Positions 41,407-50,736 are shown, counted from the first letter of the stretch. The stretch: DNA of 64,000 bases from a bacterium (GCA_024742285.1 JANSYR010000006.1:264622-328621); one strand, 5' to 3'. The notes: generated by a model from the sequence alone, not told the origin. Made by a program: numbers and translations.

Positions 41407-42426
41407 TCAGCTACGCCCGATCGCTTCGCAAGCACGAGCGGCGATCACCTTCCGCTTTCGGAGAGCGTCGGGCAGGGCCCGCGCAGCATCGACGTAGGCC
41501 GGTAGCAGTCGTGGGTCCCGGAGCACCGTGAAACCGAAGCGGAGGATCTCCCATCCGAGGATCGACGGAGCATTCCGGATGAAGTCGCGTCGCGGCTCGT
41601 TCTTCACGAGCTGCAGGTAGTGGTTCTTGAACGAGTGTCTTCGAATCGCGACGGGCACACGATTCCGCCCGGCTTTCTTCCAACCCCGCGCGTGGACGGC
41701 GACGGCCGCCGGCACGTACCGCACCCGGTACCCGAGCCGCCGCGCCCTCCACCCGAGATCCGTATCCTCGTGGTAGGCGAAGAACATCTCGTCGAAGAGC
41801 TCCCCGTCGATCGCGAGCCGCTCGATCGCCTCGGTGCGCACGAGGAGCGCTGCGCCGCTCGCGGCATCCACGTCCTCCGCGCAGTCGAAGCGACCGTCGT
41901 CGAGGGACTCGCTCCCGCGATCCCGGGGGCGACGATGTCGCGGGAACACGATGCCGGCGCTGTCGAGGGTGCGCCGGTCGGGTCGCAGGAGCTTGCCCGT
42001 CGCGATCGCGACGGTTGGCTGCGCGGCCACGGCGGCGAGCAGCGTCGCCGCGAAGTCCTCGTCGAGGGCGACGTCCGGGTTCAACAGGAGGACGAAGTCC
42101 GGAGGACTCGCAAGGGATCGGTCGCGCAGGATCCGAACGACCCGGTTCCCGCCGCCGGCGTACCCTTCGTTCGAGCCGCCATCGAAGTGGACCGCCGGGT
42201 GGTCCCTCGCGACCCGCGCGATCGCGTCGGCATCCTCGCCCGTGTCCCAGACGGCGACGTCGCGGGGCGGATGAGACTGCGCCGCGATCGCGTCGAGGCA
42301 AGCGCCGAGATCGTCGAAGCTGCCGTGGTTCACGATCCCGACGGACCACGTGGGGAGCGCCTCGGGCGCCGCCGAGCCTTCAGCGCTCACAGAGCCCTCA
42401 GCGGTCACAGAGCCCTCAGCTCTCAC
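41407..42426 (-). CDS. GT2 glycosyltransferase, rhamnosyltransferase-like
   Basis: A 339-residue GT-A enzyme. WSVGIVNHGSFDDLGACLDA begins the domain, NEGYAGGGNRVVRIL and LLLNPDVALDED hold the nucleotide-sugar and metal site, and DEMFFAYHEDTDLGWRARRL is the catalytic block of the WbbL/rhamnosyltransferase group. The start is ambiguous: three in-frame GTG codons (42426, 42408, 42390) occur in an 18-base tandem repeat. The first overlaps the upstream gene by 11 bases. With rfbC next to it, rhamnose transfer is the best guess. Confidence 0.87.
   Translation of the reverse strand: MRAEGSVTAEGSVSAEGSAAPEALPTWSVGIVNHGSFDDLGACLDAIAAQSHPPRDVAVWDTGEDADAIARVARDHPAVHFDGGSNEGYAGGGNRVVRILRDRSLASPPDFVLLLNPDVALDEDFAATLLAAVAAQPTVAIATGKLLRPDRRTLDSAGIVFPRHRRPRDRGSESLDDGRFDCAEDVDAASGAALLVRTEAIERLAIDGELFDEMFFAYHEDTDLGWRARRLGYRVRYVPAAVAVHARGWKKAGRNRVPVAIRRHSFKNHYLQLVKNEPRRDFIRNAPSILGWEILRFGFTVLRDPRLLPAYVDAARALPDALRKRKVIAARACEAIGRS
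42373..42426 (-). repeat. Three 18-bp tandem repeats with three candidate start codons
   Basis: Three copies of an 18-base unit (42409-42426, 42391-42408, 42373-42390) each begin with GTG and encode V-x-A-E-G-S. They cover the end of the upstream gene and the beginning of the GT2 gene. Copy-number change would add or remove six residues and one start codon without a frameshift. Confidence 0.88.
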
Positions 42427-42700
42427 AAAAGTACCGCTCGTAGTACTCCTCGATCTTGCCTTCGAGCTTGCCCTTGAGCGGTCGCAACATGAGCGGCAGC
42501 GAAACGTCGATGGAGATCGCCTCCTGGTCGTACCCGACGCGCGCCTTGGCGCCCCGGGCCTCGCAGACCGCATCGTCCCCTTCCCATCGCCAGGTTCCGC
42601 CGAGTCGTTCCGCGACCTTCTCGGCGAGCCCCTCGATCCGCGACCGCACGTCGGTGGGATCCTCGAAACCATGAACACGTCGCATCGAGATCTCGGCCAT
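42416..42700 (-). CDS. Polyhydroxyalkanoic-acid-system family small protein
   Basis: A 94-residue protein of the PHA_gran_rgn family. Evidence is the N-terminal AEISMRRVHGFEDPTDVRSR, the WRWEGDDAVCEARG middle and the very typical LPLMLRPLKGKLEGKIEEYY near the end. Members are found near polyhydroxyalkanoate genes and are of unproven function; no pha genes are in this window. GGGAGA precedes the ATG at 42700. Its stop lies inside the repeat that starts the GT2 gene. Confidence 0.85.
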   Translation of the reverse strand: MAEISMRRVHGFEDPTDVRSRIEGLAEKVAERLGGTWRWEGDDAVCEARGAKARVGYDQEAISIDVSLPLMLRPLKGKLEGKIEEYYERYFCES

Positions 42701-42726
42701 CTGGCTCTCCCGTTCGGCCGGGCGAC

Positions 42727-43863
42727 TCAGGTCGCCGGGTCGAGGAACTCCTTGAAGCCGTACCGCTTCGACGGCCCCATGTGGATCTGCTCCATCACGC
42801 CGACGCCCTGCTGATCGCCGCAGGTCGCCCGCATGACGGACTGGATGTGCTGGTTCGACACTTCCATGTTGTCGCACTCTTCGATCGTCCACGAGCTGCC
42901 GCCCACGGCGAGCTCGCCCTTCCAACGGCCGTGGCCCCACTCGGGATGGGTGTACCCGATCCCCTTCATCCGGTACACGAGGAGGCTCTCGAGCTCGATC
43001 TCCGTCGTCTTGCCGTCGAGGTGCTTGAGGGAGACCTGCGCGCGGCGGGCCCGACGGGTTCCGGGGAAGAACTCGTGGATCCGGTGGTCGACGCCGGCCA
43101 GCGGCTCCATTGCGGGGTCCTCGACGCCGGGGATCTGATCCGGCGAGGCATAGGTCGGCATGATCATCCCATCCCAGTGCCAGGTTACGCCGTGCTCGTT
43201 CTCGAACATGCCGGCGTGGGTGCAGCGGTCGTCCCAGTGGATCGGGAACCAGAGGAAGTTGATCGCCGGCGCTTCCGTCGGCGGCGCCCCGGGCGGAGCG
43301 GGATCACCGACGGGTCGGATCCCCCAGGAGCGGTCCTTCGTGCCGAAGACGCGCTTCGGGTCGATCGTGACGGTCTTGCCCTTGTAGCGGATCTCGCCCT
43401 GCCAGTTGCCGAACTGGTTGAAGCGGGTCGCCTCCATGTGGCGAGCGCCGCCGCCGGGCGTGCGCTTCGAGCGCTGGAATTCCTCGGCGAAGCTGGCGGT
43501 CCGGGGGATCCAGAGCAGGTCCGCGCTGACGCCGCTCTCGTTGTCGTCGAGGGTCACACGGAGACTCATCATCGGCTCGATGATGTCGATCTTGAAGGGA
43601 CCGACCTCGATCTCGCTCCGCTCCTTGCCCGCGCGCCGCGAGCCGTGGAACGAGTTCTGCTCGCCGTCGTGGACGATCGAGAGACCGCAATCGACGATCC
43701 CGAGGTTCGGATAGACCGCGGCGCCGATTCCGAAATAGAACTCGCCGTCGTCCTGATAGCCGTTGAACCAGTAGCGGTCGTAGGCGTGCCGGTCGGTCGT
43801 CGCGACGATCGCGAGAGGCTCGGGGGTCTGGTGGATCGGGTAGTCGTCGAATTTCGTCAGCAT
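42727..43863 (-). CDS. Lipocalin-like protein of unknown function, paralogue of the one at 9.1 kb
   Basis: A 378-residue protein homologous to the product at 9130-10239. Shared blocks are DDYPIHQT, YPNLGIVD, GPFKIDIIEPMMSLRVTLDD, DRSWGIRPVGDPAPPG and the C-terminal YGFKEF. It has no signal peptide. It may bind or modify lipophilic compounds if the lipocalin-like reading is right. AGGAGA precedes the ATG. It follows the LLM oxidoreductase by 32 bases, so the two are likely cotranscribed and may act on one substrate. Confidence 0.8.
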   Translation of the reverse strand: MLTKFDDYPIHQTPEPLAIVATTDRHAYDRYWFNGYQDDGEFYFGIGAAVYPNLGIVDCGLSIVHDGEQNSFHGSRRAGKERSEIEVGPFKIDIIEPMMSLRVTLDDNESGVSADLLWIPRTASFAEEFQRSKRTPGGGARHMEATRFNQFGNWQGEIRYKGKTVTIDPKRVFGTKDRSWGIRPVGDPAPPGAPPTEAPAINFLWFPIHWDDRCTHAGMFENEHGVTWHWDGMIMPTYASPDQIPGVEDPAMEPLAGVDHRIHEFFPGTRRARRAQVSLKHLDGKTTEIELESLLVYRMKGIGYTHPEWGHGRWKGELAVGGSSWTIEECDNMEVSNQHIQSVMRATCGDQQGVGVMEQIHMGPSKRYGFKEFLDPAT

Positions 43864-43895
43864 GGTGGTCTCTCCTGGGTACGAAGCGACGCGGT

Positions 43896-44882
43896 CTAGC
43901 CCTTCACGGACTCGACGGCGCGGAAGAAGGTCTCGGCCTGGCCGATCAGGTCGTCGCCGGCCGGCGTATACAGGATCTCGGTCGTGCCCGCGGCGGCGCT
44001 CTCTTCCGCGCGCTTGCGAACGGCTTCCGCCTCGCCGACCCAGCCCCACCACGGCACGGCGTCGCCGTAGGCGGCGACGGCCTTCCGGTCGGCCTCGTTC
44101 AGGTGGGTGCAGTGGCCGCTGTGGACGGCGAGGTGGCGCTCGGCCTCGGCGCGCTCGCTCTCGATCTGTGCGAGCCAGTCCGCACCCCCGGGCATGTCCG
44201 GCAGGCCCGTCGGATTCGTCTCCCATCCCATGTGGTAGGCGCCGACGAGCCACGGCCCTGCCTCGTCGATCACGCGCGGTGCCGACGGCGACTCGCCGGG
44301 GGCGAGAACGGTTCCATTCACCATGTGCACCGACCAGTCGGTCTCGAAGGGCGGCGGCGACATGCCCATCCAGCCGTCCGCGATCTCCTGCGTGATCGCC
44401 TGGCCCTTCGGGCCGAAGGCGGAGATCAGGATCGGCACGTCGATCGGCCGGGCCTTGGCGAGCTCGGGGCGGTGGATCATCTGGCAGGGGCGGCCGTCGA
44501 TCTCGACGACCTCACCGGCGAGGAGCCCCTTCACCTGCTCGATCCACGTGCGCGTGGTCTTCCAGGAGAGCGCGCCCTGCCCGAGGACGAGGCGTGCCGT
44601 GTAGCCGGTCCCGACGGCACAGGCGAGGCGCCCCGGCGCGAGCCGGTCGACCGTCGCGATCGCCGAGGCGGTCGTCATCGGGTGCCTCAAGTTGGGAACC
44701 AGCACCGCGGTCCCGAGGCCGATCCGCTCGGTGGCCTCCCCGATCCGCGCGAGGTGGATCCAGATGTCCTCGTAGATGGCGGCGGAGTCGTAGAGCCAGA
44801 TCCGGTCGTAGCCGAGCGCCTCGGCGCGCTTCGCCAGCTCGACGGTCTGAGGGCCGGGGGGACATCCGATCGAGATCTTCAA
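43896..44882 (-). CDS. LLM-class flavin-dependent oxidoreductase
   Basis: A 328-residue luciferase-like oxidoreductase using FMN or F420. LKISIGCPPGPQTVELAKRA, LGYDRIWLYDSAAIYED and RIGLGTAVLVPNLRHPMTTA are the N-terminal barrel signatures, and PILISAFGPKGQAITQEIAD binds the cofactor phosphate. I place the start at a TTG at 44882, because AGGAGA lies nine bases upstream and the sequence begins directly with the first barrel strand; an upstream frame to 44930 is open. The F420 or FMN choice cannot be settled by eye. Confidence 0.87.
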   Translation of the reverse strand: MKISIGCPPGPQTVELAKRAEALGYDRIWLYDSAAIYEDIWIHLARIGEATERIGLGTAVLVPNLRHPMTTASAIATVDRLAPGRLACAVGTGYTARLVLGQGALSWKTTRTWIEQVKGLLAGEVVEIDGRPCQMIHRPELAKARPIDVPILISAFGPKGQAITQEIADGWMGMSPPPFETDWSVHMVNGTVLAPGESPSAPRVIDEAGPWLVGAYHMGWETNPTGLPDMPGGADWLAQIESERAEAERHLAVHSGHCTHLNEADRKAVAAYGDAVPWWGWVGEAEAVRKRAEESAAAGTTEILYTPAGDDLIGQAETFFRAVESVKG

Positions 44883-45019
44883 GGCAGCCGTTCTCCTGTG
44901 GGTCGTGGACGGGCGACGGGTGATGGGCATAGCCTACCGCGCGCGGGGCGGGCGTGAGGCTGGATTTTCGATGGCGCGGGCGCCCCTCCCCGAGCGCCCG
45001 ACTGGGATAGACTCGGGGG

Positions 45020-46042
45020 ATGCCGCGCGCCGCCGCCTGGGAGAAGTGTACGAACCAAGAGCTCCTCGAGTGGCGGATCTGCGACCTCGGCCTCGAGCTC
45101 GAGGGCAGCGGACTCGAGGCGCCGATCGAACGGCTCTATCGGGAGCTCGAGGCGCGCAACCTCCGACTGAAGCCCCACTGCTGGCTCTCGGAGGAGTGGT
45201 TCTCCCCGGACGGCGTCCCCGGGATCGCCATTCCTTTCTATCTGGCCCACCCGCGCCTCAAGCGTCTCGAGCGCTCCCAGATCCTCGAGGTCGAAGGAGG
45301 CACCCACGCCGAGTGCCTGCGACTCCTTCGCCACGAAGCGGGCCACGCCATCCAGCACGCCTTTCGACTCCACCGGCGAAAGCGCTGGCGCGAGTTCTTC
45401 GGCTCGACCACGCAGCCCTACCCCGACTACTACCGCCCCAACCCGGGCAGCCGACGCTACGTCGTCCACCTGCCGAACTGGTACGCCCAGAGTCACCCGG
45501 ACGAGGACTTCGCCGAGACCTTCGCGGTCTGGCTGACGCCGGGATCCCGCTGGCGCCGCAAGTACCAGGGCTGGCCGGCGCTCCGAAAGCTCCGCTACGT
45601 CGACCAGCTGATGCACGAGCTCGCCGGCGAGAAGCCGCCGGTCCGCTCGACGGCGAAGCCCGATCCGGTCCACCGGATCAAGACGACGCTCGGAGACCAC
45701 TACCGCGCCAAGCGACAGCGCTACAGCGCCCTCGCCAGTCGCGCCTACGATCAGGACCTGTTCCGGCTGTTCACGCCGATCGAGGAGAGCAGCGCGCGGT
45801 CGCCCTCGGCCGCGGCCTTCCTCCGCAGCCACCGGACCGAGATCCGCCGGATGGTCGCTCGCTCGACGGGCAAGCACGAGCTCTCCCTCGACGTCGTCCT
45901 CGGCGAGATGATCGCGCGATCGCGGGAGCTCAAGCTCCGGGCCGTCGGTCCGAAGCGCCAGCTGATCGTCGACTTCTCGATCCTGCTCGCCGCACGCAGC
46001 GTCGAGTTCCTCTACCGCGGAAGGGACTGGCACGCGCTATGA
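45020..46042 (+). CDS. Putative zinc-binding metallopeptidase
   Basis: A 340-residue soluble protein with a gluzincin-like active site: HEAGHAIQHAF near residues 105-115 supplies two zinc histidines and the catalytic glutamate, and DEDFAETFAVW about 50 residues later supplies the third ligand. It resembles the family annotated as putative zinc-binding metallopeptidase. No signal peptide is seen, so it acts in the cytoplasm. Its TGA overlaps the ATG of the ATP-grasp gene (ATGA), so the two are made together. The substrate is unknown. Confidence 0.82.
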   Translation: MPRAAAWEKCTNQELLEWRICDLGLELEGSGLEAPIERLYRELEARNLRLKPHCWLSEEWFSPDGVPGIAIPFYLAHPRLKRLERSQILEVEGGTHAECLRLLRHEAGHAIQHAFRLHRRKRWREFFGSTTQPYPDYYRPNPGSRRYVVHLPNWYAQSHPDEDFAETFAVWLTPGSRWRRKYQGWPALRKLRYVDQLMHELAGEKPPVRSTAKPDPVHRIKTTLGDHYRAKRQRYSALASRAYDQDLFRLFTPIEESSARSPSAAAFLRSHRTEIRRMVARSTGKHELSLDVVLGEMIARSRELKLRAVGPKRQLIVDFSILLAARSVEFLYRGRDWHAL

Positions 46043-47142
46043 CGGACGACAAGAAACGCGCCGCAAAGAACGCCGGCTCCAAACCGGGCTCGAAGGCCGC
46101 GTACAAGGGCCCCGAACGGCGACGCAAGACGCGGCGCAAGAAGCTCCGCGTCCTCGCGCTCATGCACGAGGACCTGGTCCCGCCCGAGGACGTCTCCACG
46201 CTGAGCGAGTCCGAGTTCCACCGCATCAAGACCGAGAGCGACATCCTCGACGCGCTCGCGAAGCTCGGCCACGAGGCCCGTCCCCTCGGCGTTCGCGACG
46301 CCGTTCTCCCGATTCGTCACGCAGTCGAAGACTGGGAGCCGGACATCGTCTTCAACCTCCTCGACGAGTTCCAGGGGGAAGCGATCTACGATCAGCACGT
46401 CGTCGCCTTCCTCGAGCTCCTGCGGGTGCCCTACACCGGCAACAATCCCCGGGGTCTCGTCCTCGCCCGGGACAAGGCGCTCTCGAAGAAGGTCGCCATG
46501 TACCACCGGATCACGGTGCCCCGCTTCTTCACCGTGCGCCGGAACCGGAGCGTGCGTCGACCGAAGCGGATGGAGTTCCCGCTGATCGTGAAATCCCTGG
46601 TCGAGGAGGCTTCGATGGGGATCTCGAAGGCCTCGATCGTGCGCGACCAGGAAGCCCTCGAGACCCGCGTCGCCTTCATGCACGACCGCATCGGCACCGA
46701 TGCGATCGTCGAGCAGTTCATCCCGGGTCGCGAGATCTACGTCGGCGTCCTCGGGAACGAGCGGCTGATCGCCCTCCCCCCGCGCGAGCTGATCGTCGAC
46801 GAGCTCGAGCCCGGCGAGGACCTGATCGCGACCGAGAGTCTGAAGCACAACATCCATTACCAGAAGAAGCACGGCGTACGGATCCAGGGGGCGAAGAAGC
46901 TCCCGGACGGCGTCGCGTCGAGCCTCGAACGCGTCAGCAAGCGCATCTATCGCATGCTTTCTCTCGAGGGCTACGCGCGGATCGACTACCGCCTCTCGGA
47001 GGACGGCAAGCTCTACTTCCTCGAGGCGAATCCCAACCCGGAGCTCGCCAACTACGAGGAGCTGGCCCACGCAGCCGCGAAGGCCGGCATCTCCTACGAG
47101 AATCTGATCCAACGGATCCTGAGCCTCGGGTTGCGGCGCTAG
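46039..47142 (+). CDS. ATP-grasp ligase, D-Ala-D-Ala-ligase-like
   Basis: A 367-residue ATP-grasp protein. After a lysine/arginine-rich N-terminus of about 38 residues come VLALMHEDLVPPED, FNLLDEFQGEAIYDQHVVAF and RVPYTGNNPRGLVLARDKAL, which match the D-alanine-D-alanine ligase N-lobe. The later FPLIVKSLVEEASMGISKAS (ATP site) and LYFLEANPNPELANYEELAH (Mg site) complete the fold. The usual Ddl is about 310 residues and followed by cell-wall genes; none are here. Coupling with a peptidase suggests it makes or modifies a peptide or amide bond in an unknown small molecule or protein. Confidence 0.85.
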   Translation: MTDDKKRAAKNAGSKPGSKAAYKGPERRRKTRRKKLRVLALMHEDLVPPEDVSTLSESEFHRIKTESDILDALAKLGHEARPLGVRDAVLPIRHAVEDWEPDIVFNLLDEFQGEAIYDQHVVAFLELLRVPYTGNNPRGLVLARDKALSKKVAMYHRITVPRFFTVRRNRSVRRPKRMEFPLIVKSLVEEASMGISKASIVRDQEALETRVAFMHDRIGTDAIVEQFIPGREIYVGVLGNERLIALPPRELIVDELEPGEDLIATESLKHNIHYQKKHGVRIQGAKKLPDGVASSLERVSKRIYRMLSLEGYARIDYRLSEDGKLYFLEANPNPELANYEELAHAAAKAGISYENLIQRILSLGLRR

Positions 47143-47221
47143 GCGCCCGAGCGGGCACGACGCCGGCGGCGCGCGAGATCGTCCCGACACGAGGCGGGAA
47201 CTCGGAGAATCCAGCGATTCC

Positions 47222-47644
47222 ATGATGCAGGCCGCCGCCCTTCTCGCGGGCTTGTCGATCGTCACGTTCCTCGGCAGCCTGATCGCCGTCCCCTGGCTAC
47301 TCGCGCGATTGCCCGCCGACTACTTCGTCGCGGAGAAGCGCGAGCCGGCCCTCTTGCGCGACGCGCACCCGGTCCTGCGACCGCTCCTCCTCGTCCTGAA
47401 GAACCTGGTCGGCGGGGCCTTCGTGCTCGGGGGGATCGCCATGCTCGTGCTGCCGGGACAGGGCATCCTGACGATCCTGCTCGGGGTGTCCCTGCTCGAC
47501 TTTCCCGGAAAATACGTCCTCGAGCGTCGCGTCTTCCGACGCCCGGTGGTCCACCGCGCCATCAACTGGCTCCGTGACCGCGCCGGCAAGGAGCCGATGG
47601 TGGTGCCGGACGGGCACGCCGACGAAGGCGTGGATCACGAGTGA
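47222..47644 (+). CDS. PGPGW-type transmembrane protein
   Basis: A 140-residue membrane protein with two or three helices. The segment LVGGAFVLGGIAMLVLPGQG followed by ILTILLGVSLLDFPGK is the pattern of the PGPGW family (putative transmembrane protein). The acidic tail is hydrophilic. It lies 79 bases after the ATP-grasp gene on the same strand. The function is unknown. Confidence 0.78.
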   Translation: MMQAAALLAGLSIVTFLGSLIAVPWLLARLPADYFVAEKREPALLRDAHPVLRPLLLVLKNLVGGAFVLGGIAMLVLPGQGILTILLGVSLLDFPGKYVLERRVFRRPVVHRAINWLRDRAGKEPMVVPDGHADEGVDHE

Positions 47645-47689
47645 GGCGTCGTCGCGGTCGCCCGCACCGGACGGGGCGCGCGCACGGCC

Positions 47690-48223
47690 CTATCGGGTCG
47701 GCAGGCCGTCGATGCTCACGGCGTTCCATTCGGCCCAGTAGGTGCGGATCCCGTCCTCGCCCTTCTTCTCGGCCCACTTGTCGAGGGCCTTCCGGTCTTC
47801 GCGGTAGTCCATCAGCGGCGTCTGGTAGCCGCAGCTCGTCTGGACGGACTCGACGGCCACCTCGAAATACTGCCGTGCGCCGACCGTGGCCGGGATCCTC
47901 GAGACGCAGTCGTCCCACTCCGGATCGTCGGGATGGATCGCCCGCGCCCGGCCGTAGACGCGCAGGATCAGCGGCGGCCCCTCGAAGGAAGTCCACATCA
48001 GGGTGATGCGATTCTGCTCGAGGAGGTGGGCCGCGGTCTCGTTCCCGCTGCCGGTCAGGTTCTGCCAGAGCAGACGATCCGGTCCGAGCGGAACGACCGA
48101 CGGGCCGCCCTTGGGCGAGAGGTTGATGCGACCGTCGGCGGTCGCGGTCGCCACGAAGAAGACGTGCTGGCGCGCGATGAAGCGCTGGTGTTCGTCGGTC
48201 AGGACTTCGAAGAACTCGGCCAT
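47690..48223 (-). CDS. Pyridoxamine 5'-phosphate oxidase-like flavoprotein
   Basis: A 177-residue FMN-binding split-barrel protein. HVFFVATATADGRINLSPKG and DRLLWQNLTGSGNETAAHLL are the family's FMN contacts, and ITLMWTSFEGPPLILRVYGR follows. It resembles the group of PNPOx-like proteins of unknown substrate (DUF-type) rather than PdxH. It lies convergent to the PGPGW gene and downstream of metG. Confidence 0.87.
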   Translation of the reverse strand: MAEFFEVLTDEHQRFIARQHVFFVATATADGRINLSPKGGPSVVPLGPDRLLWQNLTGSGNETAAHLLEQNRITLMWTSFEGPPLILRVYGRARAIHPDDPEWDDCVSRIPATVGARQYFEVAVESVQTSCGYQTPLMDYREDRKALDKWAEKKGEDGIRTYWAEWNAVSIDGLPTR

Positions 48224-48303
48224 CGATCGGACTCCCGGGGCGCGGCGCGAGCGTAGCGCGCGCTGCGCCCGGAAGCGCGAACGAACGGCGCCAGAACCGG
48301 GAC

Positions 48304-50391
48304 CTAGCGGATTCGCTGGCCCGGCTTCGCGCCCGCGTCCGGCGATAGGATGAAGAGATCCCCGTCCCCGGGACCGGCGGCGAGCACCATCCCCTCGCTC
48401 ACGCCGAACTTCATCTTGCGAGGCGCGAGGTTCGCGACGACGACGGTCAATCGACCGACGAGCTGCTCGGGCTCGTAGGCCTTCTTGATCCCGGCGAAGA
48501 CGGTGCGCCGTTCGCCTCCCCCGAGAGAGAGGGTCAGCTCGAGGAGCTTGTTCGCCTTCGGAACGGATTTCGCCTCGACGATCTCCGCCACGCGGAGGTC
48601 GACCTTCGCGAAGTCGTCGATCGTGATCTCGCCCGCGAGGGGCTCGCCGTCGAGGGCCTCGCCCCCGCCTGCGGCAACCGCCGCCTCGGCCTCGGAGGCT
48701 TCCCAGCCCGCGCGACTCGCCTCGAGCATCGCCTCGACCTTCTCGCCCTCGGCGCGCTCCATAAGGTGCTTGAACTTGCCGACTTCGTTCCCTTCGACCG
48801 GCGTCGCCGCATCGGCCCAGACCGTCTCCGCCGCGATCCCGAGCAGCTTCGCCGACTCGTCGGCGAATCGCGGCAGGACCGGCGCGAGATAGACCGTGAT
48901 CTGACGGAAGAGGTTGAGCGCGATGGCGCAGACCTCGACGAGCTCGGACCGCTTGCTCTCGTCCTTCTTGAGGGTCCAGGGCGCCTGCCCCTCGACGAAT
49001 TCGTTCGCCCGATCCGCGAGGGCCATGATCAGTCGCATGGCCTTGTTCGTGTCCCTCGCCTCGTAGGCCGCCGCGATCTCGTCGCCGGCCCGCGCGCCCG
49101 CTTTGAAGAGACCTCCGTCGCGCGCCGCCGGATACGCCGGAAGCGGCTCCCCCTTCACGAAGCGCGCCGTCCGGCTCGCGAGGTTCACGACCTTCCCCAC
49201 GAGGTCGGCGTTCACCTTCTGGACGAACTCCTCCAGATTCAGGTCGATGTCGTCGACCTTCGGCGAGAGTTTGCTCGCGTAGTAGTAGCGGAGGTACTCC
49301 GGCGAGAGGTGATCGAGGTAGGTCCGCGCGAGGACGGCCGTCCCCGTCCGCTTCGACATCTTCTCCCCGTTCACGGTCAGGAATCCGTGGACGTGCACCG
49401 ACTCGGGCAGCTGGAAGCCCGCGGTCTTCAGCATCGCCGGCCAGAAGAGCGTGTGGAAGTAGGCGATGTCCTTGCCGATGAAGTGGTGGATCTCGCAGTC
49501 GGGGTTGCGCCACCAGTCGTCGAGGGACTCGCCGTTCTCGTCGCACCACTCCTTCGTGGTGGCGATGTAGCCGATCGGCGCGTCCAGCCAGACGTAGAAG
49601 TAGTTGCCCGGCGCATCCGGAATCTCGAATCCGAAATACGGCGCCGGCCGCGAGATGTCCCAGTCCCGCAGCGCGTCGGACAGGAACGTGCCCTTCAGCC
49701 AGTTGGCGGTCTCCTGCGGCATGCGGCCCGGCGTCTGGGTCCACTCGGCCAGGAAGTCGTGGAAGGGCTCGAGCCGCACGAAGAGATGCGCATGGGAGCG
49801 CTCCTCGGGGACGGCCCCGCTGATGGCGCTGCGCGGATTCACCAGCTCCGTCGGCTCGTAGGTCGCGCCGCATTCGGCGCAGTTGTCCCCATACTGGTCG
49901 GCGGCCCCACAGCGCGGGCAACCACCGAGCACGAAACGATCCGCGAGGAACATCCCGGCCTCGGGATCGTAGAGCTGGGTGACCTCGCGCTCCTCGACGC
50001 AGTCGGCCGCCCGCAGCGCCGCCCAGATCTCGCCGACCAGGGCCTCGTTCGCCGGGGTATGGGTGCTGCTGTAGTGGTCGTGGACTACGCCGAACGCGTT
50101 GAGATCACGGACGTGGTCCGCCTTCATCTCGTCGAGGAGCGCCTCGGGCGCCCGCCCTTCCCGCTCGGCCCGCAACATGGTGGCCGCGCCGTGGGTGTCG
50201 TCGGCGCAGAAATAGCGGACGTCGTGGCCGCGCAGCCGCTGGAAGCGCACCCAGAAATCCGTCTGCAGCGCCTCGACCATGTAGCCGAGGTGGATCCCCG
50301 CATTGACGTAGGGCAGCGCGCTCGTGACCAGGATCCTTCGTCGATCCAACGTTCCCACCTCGACGGCGGGCCGGGAGGCCGCCGTGTGCAT
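48304..50391 (-). CDS. metG: Methionyl-tRNA synthetase
   Basis: A 695-residue class I aminoacyl-tRNA synthetase charging tRNA-Met. The HIGH motif reads HLGY (34-37) and KMSKS reads KMSKR (344-348). The zinc knuckle has Cys158, Cys161, Cys171 and Cys174. The catalytic [12 protein letters not shown] and [13 protein letters not shown] blocks are present. The C-terminal 105 residues form an EMAP/Trbp111-like tRNA-binding domain ([20 protein letters not shown]). Length is close to that of E. coli MetG. The changed last residue of KMSKR is the one oddity. Another MetRS is not seen. Confidence 0.96.
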   Translation of the reverse strand: MHTAASRPAVEVGTLDRRRILVTSALPYVNAGIHLGYMVEALQTDFWVRFQRLRGHDVRYFCADDTHGAATMLRAEREGRAPEALLDEMKADHVRDLNAFGVVHDHYSSTHTPANEALVGEIWAALRAADCVEEREVTQLYDPEAGMFLADRFVLGGCPRCGAADQYGDNCAECGATYEPTELVNPRSAISGAVPEERSHAHLFVRLEPFHDFLAEWTQTPGRMPQETANWLKGTFLSDALRDWDISRPAPYFGFEIPDAPGNYFYVWLDAPIGYIATTKEWCDENGESLDDWWRNPDCEIHHFIGKDIAYFHTLFWPAMLKTAGFQLPESVHVHGFLTVNGEKMSKRTGTAVLARTYLDHLSPEYLRYYYASKLSPKVDDIDLNLEEFVQKVNADLVGKVVNLASRTARFVKGEPLPAYPAARDGGLFKAGARAGDEIAAAYEARDTNKAMRLIMALADRANEFVEGQAPWTLKKDESKRSELVEVCAIALNLFRQITVYLAPVLPRFADESAKLLGIAAETVWADAATPVEGNEVGKFKHLMERAEGEKVEAMLEASRAGWEASEAEAAVAAGGGEALDGEPLAGEITIDDFAKVDLRVAEIVEAKSVPKANKLLELTLSLGGGERRTVFAGIKKAYEPEQLVGRLTVVVANLAPRKMKFGVSEGMVLAAGPGDGDLFILSPDAGAKPGQRIR

Positions 50392-50622
50392 TCATCCGGG
50401 CTGTCGGGGGGTGCGCCCGGCCAGGATCGGCCCGACGAGCGCGGGAGAATAGACGATCGTGGCGATTCGCCTGCCCCCGAGCAGGCCGGGACCGTTTCCC
50501 CACTCTCGGTCCTGCGGAATCCCCCGGCCCCATCGGCAGCTTTCGCCTGCAGGATCCCGAAATCCCCCTAGATTCCGCCCCACGGCCGGATAGAATGAGT
50601 CGCGTACGAAATGCCTTCGGGG

Positions 50623-50639
50623 CGGCCGCGCAGCGGCCG
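50623..50639. repeat. REP-like palindrome with 3-base loop
   Basis: CGGCCGC and GCGGCCG flank the loop GCA. Arm length and loop size are like those of the palindromes after the tRNA-His gene at 60.5 kb. Confidence 0.55.
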
Positions 50640-50654
50640 TGCCGTTCGGAGCAC

Positions 50655-50694
50655 GCATCGAGGGTGGGGCACCCTGCCCCGGTGACCCCGATGC
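50655..50694 (+). promoter_or_regulatory. Stem-loop in the 5' leader of the PuuD-like gene
   Basis: GCATCG (50655-50660) pairs with CGATGC (50689-50694), GGGT with ACCC, and an inner hairpin GGGGC/GCCCC has an ACCCT loop. The structure ends 42 bases before the start codon at 50737. It could be a cis-acting RNA element or simply an attenuating hairpin; it matches no riboswitch I know. Confidence 0.45.
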
Positions 50695-50736
50695 CCGCCG
50701 AACCGACGCCCCGAAACTGAGAAAGGGAAATCGCCC

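Larger units (their letters stand above)
50392..50736. other. 345-bp divergent intergenic region with structured leader
   Basis: This region separates metG from the PuuD-like gene. It contains a perfect small palindrome at 50623-50639 and a larger stem-loop at 50655-50694 close to the PuuD start, and no gene I can support. Confidence 0.6.
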
